Both the position numbers and the translations under genes were made by a program. 64,000 nt of DNA from Pseudomonas sp. Tri1 (GTDB lineage: Bacteria; Pseudomonadota; Gammaproteobacteria; Pseudomonadales; Pseudomonadaceae): contig NZ_CP072913.1 in assembly GCF_017968885.1 (NCBI RefSeq), forward strand, positions 434,001 to 498,000. Direction: 5' to 3'. Below the pieces are notes generated by a model. The model searched no databases. It was not told the DNA's origin and worked only from the letters and a program-made list of their open reading frames with translations. Positions 8,732-17,859 of this stretch are shown here, one piece after another. Position 1 is the stretch's first letter; each line of letters opens with the position of its first letter.

Positions 8732-8764
8732 TGCAGGGAACCCGCAGGTTCCTTTGCAGGGAAC
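8732..8764. promoter_or_regulatory. Candidate PhaD operator upstream of phaC1
   Basis: Three half-sites with the core GGAAC/GTTCC lie in a 33 bp stretch: GGAACC (8737-8742) inverted to GGTTCC (8747-8752), and a further GGGAAC (8759-8764). The 10-mer TGCAGGGAAC occurs twice, 23 bp apart. Inverted half-sites are typical of TetR-family operators, and PhaD is known to act at the phaC1 promoter in P. putida. Assignment to PhaD is inference; the site is 122-154 bp before the phaC1 start. The rest of the 8611-8887 intergenic region shows no gene. Confidence 0.5.
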
Positions 8765-8887
8765 TTGCCAGCTCCATTGGTTACCCGAGTTTAATTTTTT
8801 TCGCAAGCAGGCCAGTCATTGACGTTGCCGCGCGGGCATTCAAGCAGATGAGTCTAGAAAATTCGCCCTAAAGCGCCAGCCCGTGAG

Positions 8888-9265
8888 TTAGAGCATCAGC
8901 TTGACGACGGACTCGCTCGGGTCACGGGTTTTTCCGGCTGCCTTGAGCTCAGCAAGATAATCGTTCCACAAGTCTTGCTGGCGTACCGCCAACTGGTAGA
9001 GGTAGTCCCAGGTGAACAGTCCGCTGTCGTGGCCGTCGTCGAAAGTCAGTTTCAGTGCGTACTGGCCGGCCGGCTCGACCTTGCTCAGGCCGACGTTGAG
9101 CTTGCCGTATTGCAGGATGGGTTTGCCATGGCCCTGGACCTCGGCGGAAGGCGAATGCACCCGCAGGAACTCGGCGGGCAGGTGATATTCCTCGTCCGGC
9201 GCGTATTTGAGCGTCAGGGTCTTGGAGGCTTTGTGCAGGTTGATGGCGGTGGGGAGTTTGGTCAT
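8888..9265 (-). CDS. DUF971 / gamma-butyrobetaine hydroxylase-like N-terminal domain protein
   Basis: A 125-residue protein made only of the DUF971 domain (DDGHDSGLFTWDYLYQLA is the conserved core). The same module is the N-terminal domain of gamma-butyrobetaine hydroxylases and occurs in Fe-S cluster-related proteins, but the free-standing form has no proven function. The frame extends upstream through a REP pair; the start MTKLPTAINLHK is chosen because it lies after the repeat and fits the family. It lies between hslU and phaC1, as in other Pseudomonas. Confidence 0.9.
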   Translation of the reverse strand: MTKLPTAINLHKASKTLTLKYAPDEEYHLPAEFLRVHSPSAEVQGHGKPILQYGKLNVGLSKVEPAGQYALKLTFDDGHDSGLFTWDYLYQLAVRQQDLWNDYLAELKAAGKTRDPSESVVKLML

Positions 9266-9320
9266 GGCCTCTGATCCGTCTCTGAAGGGAGCCTTGATCT
9301 GCAAAAACGACAAAGGTCCA

Positions 9321-9411
9321 TGTGGGAGCGAGCTTGCTCGCGATAGCGGTTTGACAGTCAACGCATTGGTTGAATGATACGCCGCCATCGCGAGCAAGCT
9401 CGCTCCCACAG
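9321..9411. repeat. REP pair (REPIN)
   Basis: Inverted pair tgtgggagcgagcttgctcg...cgagcaagctcgctcccaca in the short gap between the hslU stop and the DUF971 gene, both on the minus strand. Confidence 0.95.
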
Positions 9412-9434
9412 GTCCGAGCAAACCTGTCGGTGAC

Positions 9435-10772
9435 TTACAGGATATACCGCGACAGATCTTCGTTCTGCGCCAATTCACCCAGGTGGCTGTTGACGTACTC
9501 GGCGTCGATGAGGATCGGCGCTTCGTTGTGGGCGCTGGCCAGGTCGCCGGCGCTGAACGACACTTCCTCAAGCAGGCGTTCGAGCAGCGTATGCAGGCGA
9601 CGGGCACCGATGTTCTCGGTCTTCTCGTTGACCTGCCAGGCGATCTGCGCCAGGCGCTTGATGCCTTCCGGGGTGAACTCGATGGTCAGGCCTTCCGTCT
9701 TGAGCAGCGCGCAATACTGTTCGGTGAGAGAGGCATGGGGCTCGCTGAGGATGCGTTCGAAGTCTTCCGGTGTCAGTGCCTTGAGTTCGACCCGGATCGG
9801 CAGGCGACCCTGCAGTTCCGGCACCAGGTCGCTCGGCTTGCTCAGGTGGAACGCACCGGAGGCGATGAACAGAATGTGGTCGGTCTTGACCATGCCCAGC
9901 TTGGTGTTGACCGTGCAGCCTTCGATCAGCGGCAGCAAGTCGCGCTGTACGCCTTCGCGGGAGACATCGGCGCCGCCGACATTGCCACGCTTGGCGACCT
10001 TGTCGATTTCGTCGATGAATACGATGCCGTGTTGCTCGACTGCTTCCAGCGCCTTGGCCTTCAACTCTTCTTCGTTGACCAGGCGGCTGGCTTCTTCATC
10101 GCGCACCAGCTTGAGCGCTTCCTTGACCTTGAGCTTACGGTTCTTACGCTTGCCCTTGCCCATGTTGGCGAACAGGCTTTGCAACTGGTTGGTCATTTCT
10201 TCCATGCCCGGCGGCGCGGAAATATCGACGCCGGCCATTTCAGCCACTTCGATCTCGATTTCCTTGTCGTCCAACTGACCTTCGCGCAGGCGCTTGCGGA
10301 ACAGCTGGCGGGTGTTGGAGTCCTGGGTCGCGGCGGACTCGGCGTTGAAGCCCATGCGCGCCGGTGGCAGCAGGGCGTCGAGAATGCGTTCTTCGGCGGC
10401 ATCTTCGGCGCGGTGGCGAACCTTGGTGATTTCCTGTTCGCGCAGCAACTTGATGGCGGCATCGGCCAGGTCACGGATGATCGACTCGACGTCGCGCCCC
10501 ACATAGCCGACTTCGGTGAACTTGGTGGCTTCGACCTTGATGAACGGCGCGTTGGCGAGTTTGGCCAGGCGACGGGCGATCTCGGTTTTACCGACACCGG
10601 TCGGGCCGATCATCAGGATGTTCTTGGGGGTTACTTCGACGCGCAGCTCTTCGGGCAGCTGCATCCGCCGCCAGCGGTTACGCAGGGCGATGGCGACGGC
10701 GCGCTTGGCATCGTCCTGGCCGATGATGTGGCGGTTGAGTTCGTGGACGATTTCGCGGGGAGTCATGGACAT
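9435..10772 (-). CDS. hslU: ATP-dependent protease ATPase subunit HslU
   Basis: A 445-residue AAA+ unfoldase that forms a hexamer and feeds substrates to HslV. Walker A is [15 protein letters not shown], Walker B is [12 protein letters not shown], and the pore motif [12 protein letters not shown] is present. The C-terminal DLSRYIL tail is the conserved peptide that docks into HslV. It follows hslV by 55 bp on the same strand, making the usual hslVU operon, which is heat-shock controlled in other bacteria. Confidence 0.98.
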   Translation of the reverse strand: MSMTPREIVHELNRHIIGQDDAKRAVAIALRNRWRRMQLPEELRVEVTPKNILMIGPTGVGKTEIARRLAKLANAPFIKVEATKFTEVGYVGRDVESIIRDLADAAIKLLREQEITKVRHRAEDAAEERILDALLPPARMGFNAESAATQDSNTRQLFRKRLREGQLDDKEIEIEVAEMAGVDISAPPGMEEMTNQLQSLFANMGKGKRKNRKLKVKEALKLVRDEEASRLVNEEELKAKALEAVEQHGIVFIDEIDKVAKRGNVGGADVSREGVQRDLLPLIEGCTVNTKLGMVKTDHILFIASGAFHLSKPSDLVPELQGRLPIRVELKALTPEDFERILSEPHASLTEQYCALLKTEGLTIEFTPEGIKRLAQIAWQVNEKTENIGARRLHTLLERLLEEVSFSAGDLASAHNEAPILIDAEYVNSHLGELAQNEDLSRYIL

Positions 10773-10827
10773 AATAATTGGCGGTCCTCAAGCAAGAATG
10801 AGCCGTGGCGTGGTGGCCTGGACGGGC

Positions 10828-11358
10828 TTATTCCGCGAGATCCTGCTCCTCAATGGTTTGAGTGTGGTTGGTGAAGACACAGATGTCGCCGGCAATGCCC
10901 AGGGCAGTCTCGACGATCTCGCGGGCCGACAGGTCAGTCTTTTTCAGCAGGGCACTGGCCGCAGCCTGGGCGTAGGCGCCGCCGGAACCCATGGCGATCA
11001 GGCCATCCTCGGGCTCAACGACGTCACCGTTGCCGGTGATGATCAGCGAGGCGTCCTTGTTGGCGACCGCGAGCATGGCTTCGAGGCGGCTCAGGGAGCG
11101 GTCGGTACGCCATTCCTTGGCCAGTTCCACGGCGGCGCGAACCAGGTGGCCCTGATGTTTCTCAAGCTGGCCTTCGAAACGTTCGAACAGGGTGAACGCG
11201 TCGGCGGTGGCGCCGGCGAAACCGGCGATGACCTGGCCGTGATACAAGCGGCGGACTTTCTTCGCATTGCCTTTCATCACGGTGTTGCCCAGTGAAACCT
11301 GGCCGTCGCCGCCCATGACGACTTTGCCATGACGGCGGACTGAAACGATGGTGGTCAA
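10828..11358 (-). CDS. hslV: ATP-dependent protease peptidase subunit HslV (TTG start)
   Basis: A 176-residue N-terminal-nucleophile peptidase. The mature protein begins [20 protein letters not shown], with the catalytic Thr directly after the initiator. No ATG fits: the codon before the Thr is TTG, preceded by GGAG eight bases upstream, so translation starts at TTG. A longer in-frame reading exists upstream but would bury the catalytic Thr. The Gly-rich [12 protein letters not shown] and [12 protein letters not shown] motifs are conserved. Forms the proteolytic core with HslU. Confidence 0.96.
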   Translation of the reverse strand: MTTIVSVRRHGKVVMGGDGQVSLGNTVMKGNAKKVRRLYHGQVIAGFAGATADAFTLFERFEGQLEKHQGHLVRAAVELAKEWRTDRSLSRLEAMLAVANKDASLIITGNGDVVEPEDGLIAMGSGGAYAQAAASALLKKTDLSAREIVETALGIAGDICVFTNHTQTIEEQDLAE

Positions 11359-11466
11359 GGGAGAGTCTCCACGCAGCGGGGCGAAAATGCCCGGATGGAA
11401 CTCATATGGGGGTGGCGCGGGTTTTTTCAACTGTGGGGGCGCAGAGGGGATGACCGGTCGGCGGAT

Positions 11467-11497
11467 GATCGCTCCCACGCAGAGAGTGGGAGCGATC
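11467..11497. repeat. Perfect palindrome, GATCGCTCCCAC family
   Basis: GATCGCTCCCAC and GTGGGAGCGATC form a 12 bp perfect stem with a 7-base loop, just after the stop of the SPOR-domain gene and before hslV. A similar element (GATCGTTCCCACG...CGTGGGAACAATC) occurs at 19323-19352, so this is a second dispersed palindromic family, distinct from the REPINs. It may serve as the terminator of the SPOR gene, although no T-tract follows. Confidence 0.75.
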
Positions 11498-11504
11498 AAT
11501 GCAT

Positions 11505-12200
11505 CTAGCGGCTCTGGCGTTGTTGTAACAACAGGTTGCTGAAACCGCTGCCGGCCAGTTGTTTCTGGGCCTTGGTCAGGTCTTCGCGGTTGCTGAACGG
11601 ACCGACCAGTACCCGGTACCAGGTTTCGTCCTTCACAGTCCCGGACTCCACAGACACGGACTGCCCCAGCAGAATGATCTGCGCCCGCACTTTGTCGGCG
11701 TCGGCCTCCTTGCGAAACGAGCCGGCCTGGAGGAAGAACTTCGTCACCGGCGCTGCCTTCTGCACAGGCGGGGCCGGTGGCGGTGTGATGCCGGCCAGGG
11801 CCGCCTGGGCACGGGCGGTATCGATTTTTGCTGCTTCGGCCGGGGTCACTGGGGTAGTGGGCACTTGCGGCGTCGGCAGGGTTTTCTCCGGCACGGCATC
11901 GGGCGGCACGATGACTTCCGATTCCGGCAGCAGGGTGTAGAAGTCGTATTTGGGCTTCACCGGTTGCGTCGGGCTCGGCGGAGTCTTGTTGGCCTCGGCG
12001 ATGCGCGTGGCTTTCTGTTGCTCTTGCCGTACGCGCTTGACGTCATCGCCTTGGCCCGGCTCCAGCTTCATCAGAAACACAATGAAAGCGCCGACGGTCA
12101 GGCCGATGGCCATCCACAACCAGCCCGGAATCGGCTTTTTGGCCGGGGCTTGGTAACGACTGGCGCCGCGCTTGGGTGCAGGTTTTTTCTTGGCGGCCAA
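11505..12200 (-). CDS. SPOR-domain inner-membrane protein, FtsN-like (TTG start)
   Basis: A 231-residue bitopic protein. A basic cytoplasmic N-terminus ([17 protein letters not shown]) precedes one membrane helix ([18 protein letters not shown], about residues 28-45), a Pro-rich periplasmic linker, and a C-terminal SPOR domain ([20 protein letters not shown]...GPFSNREDL). SPOR domains bind denuded septal peptidoglycan, so a role in cell division is likely. Start is TTG, one base after the argS stop, with GGAG upstream; it is translationally close-coupled to argS. Confidence 0.88.
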   Translation of the reverse strand: MAAKKKPAPKRGASRYQAPAKKPIPGWLWMAIGLTVGAFIVFLMKLEPGQGDDVKRVRQEQQKATRIAEANKTPPSPTQPVKPKYDFYTLLPESEVIVPPDAVPEKTLPTPQVPTTPVTPAEAAKIDTARAQAALAGITPPPAPPVQKAAPVTKFFLQAGSFRKEADADKVRAQIILLGQSVSVESGTVKDETWYRVLVGPFSNREDLTKAQKQLAGSGFSNLLLQQRQSR

Positions 12201-12201
12201 C

Positions 12202-13938
12202 TTACATGCGCTCCAGGGTTTCCAGGCCCAGCAGTTCCAGGCCTTGCTTGAGCGTACGTCCGGTCAGCGCGGCGAGGCGCAGGCGGCTCTGCATTTGCTC
12301 TGGGGTTTGTGCGCTGAGGATCGGGCAGTTCTCGTAGAAGCTGGAGAACAGGCCGGCCACATCGTACAGGTAAGCGCACAGAGTGTGCGGTGTGCCCTTG
12401 TCGGCAACGTTGTTAAGCACTTCACCGAACTGCGCCAGTTTGGCGGCCAGTTCCTGTTCCTGAGCGGCTTCAAGCACGATCTGGCCGTCCACTTCACTGA
12501 AGCTCTTGCCGAGCTTGCGGAACACTCCTGCCACGCGGGTGTAGGCATACAGCAGGTACGGCGCGGTGTTGCCTTCGAAATTGAGCATCAGGTCGAAGTT
12601 GAAGCTGTAGTCACTGGTGCGGTGCTTGGACAGGTCGGCGTATTTCACCGCGTCGATGCCCACGACCTTGGCGATCTTGCGCAGTTCGTCTTCGGCCAGG
12701 TCCGGGTTCTTGCCCTTGACCAGGGTGTAGGCGCGCTCCTGAGCTTCGGTCAGCAGGTCGATCAGCTTCACCGTACCGCCATCGCGGGTCTTGAACGGAC
12801 GACCGTCGGCGCCGTTCATGGTACCGAAGCCCATGTGCTCCATTTCCATTGGGCGGGTTACGAAACCGGCCTGGCGCGCGACTTCGAACACCTGCTGGAA
12901 GTGCAGGGCCTGCCGCTGGTCGACGAAGTACAGGACCCGATCGGCCTTGAGCACGCCGTTGCGGTAGCGCACGGCTGCCAGGTCAGTGGTGGCATAGAGA
13001 TAGCCACCGTCGGCCTTGACGATGATCACTGGCAACGGCTCGCCATCCGCGGTCTTGAACTGGTCGAGGAACACGCACTGGGCGCCGTTGCTTTCCACCA
13101 GCATGCCCTTGGCCTTGAGGTCGTTGACCACATTGATCAGGTCGTCGTTGTAGGCGCTTTCGCCCATCACGTCGGCCATGGTCAATTTGACGTTCAGCAG
13201 TTCGTAGATTTTCTGGCAGTGGGACAGGGAGATGTCCTTGAACTTGCTCCACAGCGCCAGGCATTCGGCATCGCCGGCCTGCAGCTTGACCACCAGGCCA
13301 CGGGCGCGGTCGGCGAATTCGGGCGACTCGTCGAAGCGTTGCTTGGCGGCGCGGTAGAAGTTCTCCAGGTCCGACAGCTCGTCGCTGGTGATGGGGTTTT
13401 CCTGCAGGTAGGCCATCAGCATGCCGAACTGGGTGCCCCAGTCGCCGACGTGGTTCTGGCGGATCACCGTGTCGCCGAGAAACTCCAGGACCCGGGCCAC
13501 GCCGTCGCCGATGATGGTAGAGCGCAGGTGGCCGACGTGCATTTCCTTGGCCAGGTTGGGGGCCGAGAGGTCGACCACGGTGCGCTGCAACGGGCCGGCC
13601 TTGCGCACGCCGAGGCGTGCGTCGGCCAGGGCCGCGTCCAGGCGGGAGGCCAGGGCCTGGGTGTTCTGGAAAAAGTTGATGAAGCCGGGGCCGGCAATGT
13701 CAGCCTTGCTGACGTTCTCATCGGCGGGCAACGCGGCGATGATTTTCTCCGCCAGGTCCCGCGGTTTCATGCCGGCCGGTTTGGCGAGCATCATCGCGAT
13801 GTTGCTGGCGAAGTCACCGTGGGTCTTGTCGCGGGTGTTTTCGACCTGAATCGCCGGCGACAGGCCTTCTGGCAGCACACCTTCAGTGACGAGTTGGGCG
13901 ATGGCTTGCTGGATGAGCTGGCGAATGGTGTCTTTCAT
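12202..13938 (-). CDS. argS: Arginyl-tRNA synthetase
   Basis: A 578-residue class I aminoacyl-tRNA synthetase that charges tRNA-Arg. The HIGH-type motif is [14 protein letters not shown], and the C-terminal anticodon-binding DALR region is present. The start [12 protein letters not shown] follows AAAGAGAAG; an upstream TTG would add only five residues. The SPOR-domain gene follows with a one-base gap. The 180 bp upstream, to the priA stop, contain no gene. Confidence 0.97.
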   Translation of the reverse strand: MKDTIRQLIQQAIAQLVTEGVLPEGLSPAIQVENTRDKTHGDFASNIAMMLAKPAGMKPRDLAEKIIAALPADENVSKADIAGPGFINFFQNTQALASRLDAALADARLGVRKAGPLQRTVVDLSAPNLAKEMHVGHLRSTIIGDGVARVLEFLGDTVIRQNHVGDWGTQFGMLMAYLQENPITSDELSDLENFYRAAKQRFDESPEFADRARGLVVKLQAGDAECLALWSKFKDISLSHCQKIYELLNVKLTMADVMGESAYNDDLINVVNDLKAKGMLVESNGAQCVFLDQFKTADGEPLPVIIVKADGGYLYATTDLAAVRYRNGVLKADRVLYFVDQRQALHFQQVFEVARQAGFVTRPMEMEHMGFGTMNGADGRPFKTRDGGTVKLIDLLTEAQERAYTLVKGKNPDLAEDELRKIAKVVGIDAVKYADLSKHRTSDYSFNFDLMLNFEGNTAPYLLYAYTRVAGVFRKLGKSFSEVDGQIVLEAAQEQELAAKLAQFGEVLNNVADKGTPHTLCAYLYDVAGLFSSFYENCPILSAQTPEQMQSRLRLAALTGRTLKQGLELLGLETLERM

Positions 13939-14121
13939 GGTCTTCTCTTTCAACCGCAGGCGCGGCGGCGCTTCGATGCGCTGGTGGAAAAACTGGGCAT
14001 TATCCGTGGCGAAGGCGGGCTTGCCAACTGTAGCGGGTCGGGTGGGGATATGTGGGGACTATTCTTGATGGCCTGGATGCACTCAGCCTACCTGTGGGGG
14101 CAAAGCTTGCGATCTGCTCAA

Positions 14122-16341
14122 TCAATACAAATCCACCGGATCCACATCCAGCGACCAGCGCACCGCTCGCCCGCTGGGCATTTGTTCCAACAGCAACAGC
14201 CAGGCACTCAATAGCCGATGCAGCGGTGCCCGGGCATTGGCTTGTAATAAAAGTTGCGCCCGATAGCGCCCGGCCCGGCGCTCCATCGGAGCCGGAACCG
14301 GGCCCAATAGTTCTATGCCGGTGAGGTTCTGCTGCGCCAGCAAACGCTCGGCCTCGCTACAAGCTTCGTCGAGGAACGCTTCGGCCTGCCCCGGCTTATG
14401 TGCTTCGGCCCGCAACAGCGCCAGGTGCGCAAACGGTGGCAGACCGGCGCTGCGCCGTTCGCTCAAGGCCTGTTCGGCGAAGGCGAAGTAGCCTTGTTCA
14501 GTCAGCTGTATCAGCAGCGGGTGGTCGGCCAGGTGGGTCTGGATAATCACCTTGCCCGGCTCCTCGGCCCGCCCGGCGCGGCCCGCGACCTGGACGATCA
14601 ACTGCGCCATGCGCTCGCTGGCGCGGAAGTCGCCGGAGAACAGCCCGCCGTCGGCGTCGAGGATCGACACCAGCGTGACCCGGGGGAAGTGGTGGCCTTT
14701 GGCGAGCATTTGCGTGCCCACCAGGATACATGGCTGGCCTTTCTGGATCGTGGCGAACAGCTGGTTCATCGCGTCCTTGCGCGAGGTGCTGTCGCGGTCC
14801 ACCCGCAGCACCGGGTAATCGGGAAACAGGATGCCGAGTCGTTCTTCGGCACGTTCGGTGCCGGCGCCGACTGGGCGCAAATCCACTTTGCCGCACTGCG
14901 GACAGTGCCTTGGCACTCGCTCGACGTGGCCGCAATGGTGGCAGCGCAGCTCGCCATGGCGTTGATGTACGGTCATCCGCGCATCGCAGCGTTCGCAACC
15001 GGACATCCAGCCACAGTCATGGCACAACAGCGTCGGGGCAAAACCCCGGCGGTTAAGGAATACCAAGACCTGTTGCCCGGCGGCCAGGGTCTGGCCGATG
15101 GCTTGCTGCATCGGCCCGGAAATGCCGCTGTCCAGCGGACGGCTTTTCACGTCCAGGCGCAGGAACCGCGGTTGCTTGGCGCCGCCGGCCCGTTCGTTCA
15201 GGCGCAGCAGGCCATAACGGCCGGTATAGGCGTTGTGCAGGCTCTCCAGGGACGGCGTCGCCGAGCCAAGGACAATGGGGATGTTTTCCTGGCGCGCGCG
15301 CACCAGTGCCAGGTCGCGGGCGTGGTAGCGCAGACCTTCCTGCTGCTTATAGGAGCCGTCGTGTTCTTCGTCGATGATGATCAGGCCGGGGTTCTTCATC
15401 GGTGTGAACAAGGCTGAACGGGTGCCGATGATGATGTCGGCCTCACCGTCCCGGGCGGCGAGCCAGGCTTCCAGGCGTTCGCGGTCGTTGACCGCCGAGT
15501 GCACCAGGGCAATCCGGGCGTTGAAGCGCTGTTCGAAGCGCGCCAGGGTTTGCGGGCCGAGGTTGATTTCTGGAATCAGTACCAAGGCCTGCTTGCCGGC
15601 TTCCAGGGTCTGGCGGATCAGTTGTAGATAAACTTCGGTCTTGCCGCTGCCGGTGACGCCCGCCAGAAGAAAGGCGTGATAACTGTCGAAGCCGGCGCGA
15701 ATCGCCTCGCAAGCAGCCCGCTGTTCGGTATTGAGCGGCAGTTCCGGTTGGGCCAGCCAATGTTCATGGCGCGCGCCGGGGGCGTGCCTGCGAACTTCCA
15801 CTTGGACCAGGTCCTTGGCCAGTAGTAGATCGAGGCTGTCCTTGCTGAGCATCAGTTTGCTCAACAGTTGATGGGCCACCCCGTGGGGGTGCTGGGCCAG
15901 GGTCGCCAGGGCCTCGCGCTGGCGCGGCGCGCGGGCAATGCGCGGGTCGTCCAGCGAGGCGCCGGGTGTCACCGACCAGAACCGTTCCTGACGCGCCTCG
16001 GCCAGTTCGCCCTGGCGCAGCAGCACCGGCAGCGCCCAGCTCAAGGTGTCGCCGAGGCTGTGCTGATAATACTGGGAGGTCCACAGGCACAGCTTGAACA
16101 GCGACGCCGGCAAGGGGGGCGTGGCATCGAGCAGGGCCAGGGCCGGCTTGAGCTTGTCGGCTGGCACTTCGCTGTGGTCGGTGACCTCCACCAGAATCCC
16201 GATCATTTCCCGCCGGCCAAACGGCACCCGCAGACGCATGCCCGGGTGCAACTGGGCGCGCAGGACTCCGGCCGGGGCGCGGTAGTCGAACAGGCGGCGC
16301 AGTGGCGAAGGTAGGGCGAGGCGCAGAATGGCGTCGGGCAC
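14122..16341 (-). CDS. priA: Primosomal protein N', replication restart helicase PriA (GTG start)
   Basis: A 739-residue superfamily 2 helicase that reloads the replisome at stalled forks. Walker A is GVTGSGKTEVYL and motif II is DEEHDGSYKQQ. The zinc-binding cysteine array (CHDCGWMSGCERCD, then CHHCGH and CPQCGK) is complete. The start is taken at GTG (VPDAILRLALPSPL), because this gives the family N-terminus; the frame runs on upstream into a REP pair, which is not coding. Confidence 0.96.
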   Translation of the reverse strand: MPDAILRLALPSPLRRLFDYRAPAGVLRAQLHPGMRLRVPFGRREMIGILVEVTDHSEVPADKLKPALALLDATPPLPASLFKLCLWTSQYYQHSLGDTLSWALPVLLRQGELAEARQERFWSVTPGASLDDPRIARAPRQREALATLAQHPHGVAHQLLSKLMLSKDSLDLLLAKDLVQVEVRRHAPGARHEHWLAQPELPLNTEQRAACEAIRAGFDSYHAFLLAGVTGSGKTEVYLQLIRQTLEAGKQALVLIPEINLGPQTLARFEQRFNARIALVHSAVNDRERLEAWLAARDGEADIIIGTRSALFTPMKNPGLIIIDEEHDGSYKQQEGLRYHARDLALVRARQENIPIVLGSATPSLESLHNAYTGRYGLLRLNERAGGAKQPRFLRLDVKSRPLDSGISGPMQQAIGQTLAAGQQVLVFLNRRGFAPTLLCHDCGWMSGCERCDARMTVHQRHGELRCHHCGHVERVPRHCPQCGKVDLRPVGAGTERAEERLGILFPDYPVLRVDRDSTSRKDAMNQLFATIQKGQPCILVGTQMLAKGHHFPRVTLVSILDADGGLFSGDFRASERMAQLIVQVAGRAGRAEEPGKVIIQTHLADHPLLIQLTEQGYFAFAEQALSERRSAGLPPFAHLALLRAEAHKPGQAEAFLDEACSEAERLLAQQNLTGIELLGPVPAPMERRAGRYRAQLLLQANARAPLHRLLSAWLLLLEQMPSGRAVRWSLDVDPVDLY

Positions 16342-16390
16342 GCGGGGATCTCGGTAGGCGGACAAGTTCGCAAGGCTGAGCGCGATCGAA

Positions 16391-16480
16391 TGTGGGAGCG
16401 AGCTTGCTCGCGATGGCGGCGTGTCCGGCAACATCCATGCGGCTGATTCACCGCTATCGCGAGCAAGCTCGCTCCCACAG
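16391..16480. repeat. REP pair (REPIN)
   Basis: Inverted pair tgtgggagcgagcttgctcg...cgagcaagctcgctcccaca in the divergent gap between priA and rpmE. Confidence 0.95.
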
Positions 16481-16531
16481 GGATTGTGCTTGAGGGCGCG
16501 AGCCTAGCAGACGGTTGGTACAAGTCATAGC

Positions 16532-16559
16532 TTGCGTGATTGATGTTGTCTGGTAGAAT
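16532..16559 (+). promoter_or_regulatory. Candidate sigma-70 promoter of rpmE
   Basis: A -35-like TTGCGT and a -10 box TAGAAT are separated by 16 bases, about 70 bp before the rpmE start and downstream of the REPIN. Assigned by consensus only. Confidence 0.45.
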
Positions 16560-16629
16560 CCGCGGCCTAATTACGTGCGGTATTCAACAATAGTGTTGGG
16601 TGGCGGCACGCTAGCCTGAGGAAAACAGC

Positions 16630-16851
16630 ATGAAAACCGATATCCATCCGGAATACCCAGTAATTGCCGTGACTTGCAGCTGCGGCAACAAATTCGAAAC
16701 GCGTTCGACCTTCGGCAAAGCCCTGGCGATCGACGTTTGCAACGAATGCCACCCGTTCTACACCGGTAAGCAAAAGACTCTGGATACCGGCGGCCGCGTT
16801 CAGAAGTTCGCCGATCGTTTCGGTGCTTTCGGCGCTACCAAAAAGGCCTGA
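16630..16851 (+). CDS. rpmE: 50S ribosomal protein L31
   Basis: A 73-residue L31 of the zinc-binding (C+) type: the cysteines lie in VTCSCGN and [10 protein letters not shown]. Start [10 protein letters not shown] follows GAGGAAAACAGC. A terminator lies about 50 bp after the stop, but inside the start region of the next gene. Confidence 0.98.
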   Translation: MKTDIHPEYPVIAVTCSCGNKFETRSTFGKALAIDVCNECHPFYTGKQKTLDTGGRVQKFADRFGAFGATKKA

Positions 16852-16862
16852 GGCTAATCATT

Positions 16863-17678
16863 TTGGATGGTCGTCTCGACTGCTCCAGACTGATAAAGAA
16901 GGCGTCCCTTGTGGGCGCCTTTTTTGTGTCTGCGATTTGGCTGGCGGGCGCTCAGGCTTTCTGTCCGGCACCCTCGGGCCTTATCCAGGCGACGGTCCAG
17001 CGGGTGGTGGATGGCGACACCCTGCGCCTGACGGATGGTCGCAGTGTGCGCATGATTGGCCTCAATAGTCCTGAACTCGGTCGGCGGGGGCGTTCCGACG
17101 AGCCTTTTGCCGTGGTGGCTCGCCGGCGCCTCGAGACGCTGGTGGCTGCCGGTGGTGGGCGCGTGGGGTTGCTGCTTGGCAAGGAGGGCAAGGACCGTTA
17201 CGGCCGCACCTTGGCCCATGTCTACAGCGTCGATGGCAATAATCTCGAAGCGCAATTGCTCGCCGAGGGGTTGGGTTTTCACGTGGCGGTAGCGCCGAAT
17301 GTCGATCTGGTGGACTGCCAGCGTGCCGCCGAACGTCAGGCGCGTGAAGCGGGCCTGGGGTTGTGGAAACGCTCGCCGGTACTCAAGACGCGTCAGGTCA
17401 AGGCTTCGGGCTTCGCCGTGCTCAGTGGGCGGGTGAGTGAGGTCAGGCGCAATCGAGGCGGTGTTTGGCTTCAATTGCCGGATTCGGTTGTATTGCGCGT
17501 CGAATCCAATCTGCTTGGTCGCTTTGATATGGCCTCGCTTGAACGCCTCAAAGGCAGGCGAATTGAGGCGCGAGGCTGGGTCGTTGATCGTTCGCGGCGG
17601 GGCGGGCTTGAATCAGGTCAGGCGCGCTGGCTGCTGCCGTTGACCGATCCGGCCATGCTGAGTACGGTACCGCAATAA
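16863..17678 (+). CDS. Secreted thermonuclease (SNase-like) family protein
   Basis: A 271-residue nuclease-like protein. The N-terminus has a KK-containing n-region and a hydrophobic core (ASLVGAFFVSAIWLAGAQAF), so export is likely. The SNase-type fold is shown by VVDGDTLRLTDGRSVRMIG, NSPELG and GKDRYGRTLAHVY; the Arg and Asp/Glu positions of the active site look retained. A C-terminal extension (about residues 180-265) may be an OB-like module. Expected substrates are nucleic acids in the periplasm or medium. The rpmE terminator overlaps codons of the signal peptide. The start is not certain: the ATG used here keeps the KK n-region. Confidence 0.83.
   Translation: MDGRLDCSRLIKKASLVGAFFVSAIWLAGAQAFCPAPSGLIQATVQRVVDGDTLRLTDGRSVRMIGLNSPELGRRGRSDEPFAVVARRRLETLVAAGGGRVGLLLGKEGKDRYGRTLAHVYSVDGNNLEAQLLAEGLGFHVAVAPNVDLVDCQRAAERQAREAGLGLWKRSPVLKTRQVKASGFAVLSGRVSEVRRNRGGVWLQLPDSVVLRVESNLLGRFDMASLERLKGRRIEARGWVVDRSRRGGLESGQARWLLPLTDPAMLSTVPQ
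16899..16925 (+). terminator. Terminator of rpmE, inside the nuclease gene
   Basis: AAGGCGTCCC with GGGCGCCTT and a TTGT loop, followed by six Ts. It has all the features of an intrinsic terminator for rpmE, yet it covers codons about 13-21 of the next gene. Confidence 0.8.
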
Positions 17679-17764
17679 AAAATTGTAGACATTTTACAGT
17701 CTGATTGTATGCATATAGCCCTTGTGTTTCGCGGCTCTTGGCCCAAAGTCGTAGGACGGGGCGC

Positions 17765-17793
17765 TTGACACGGGTGACTGGTCAGTCTTGTAG
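17765..17793 (+). promoter_or_regulatory. Candidate promoter of maeB
   Basis: A perfect -35 TTGACA is followed after 17 bases by TTGTAG, a poor -10. The site is about 70 bp before the malic enzyme start. Assigned by consensus only. Confidence 0.4.
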
Positions 17794-17859
17794 GGACTTT
17801 GCGAGGCGCGTATCCTCGGCGGTCCGTCTGTCCAACACAGTAAAAAGCGGAATGCCCAC

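Noticed and set aside
12172..14214. 680-codon plus-strand open frame over argS
   Set aside because: It is antisense to the clearly recognised argS in high-GC DNA and has no domain-like pattern; a shadow frame.
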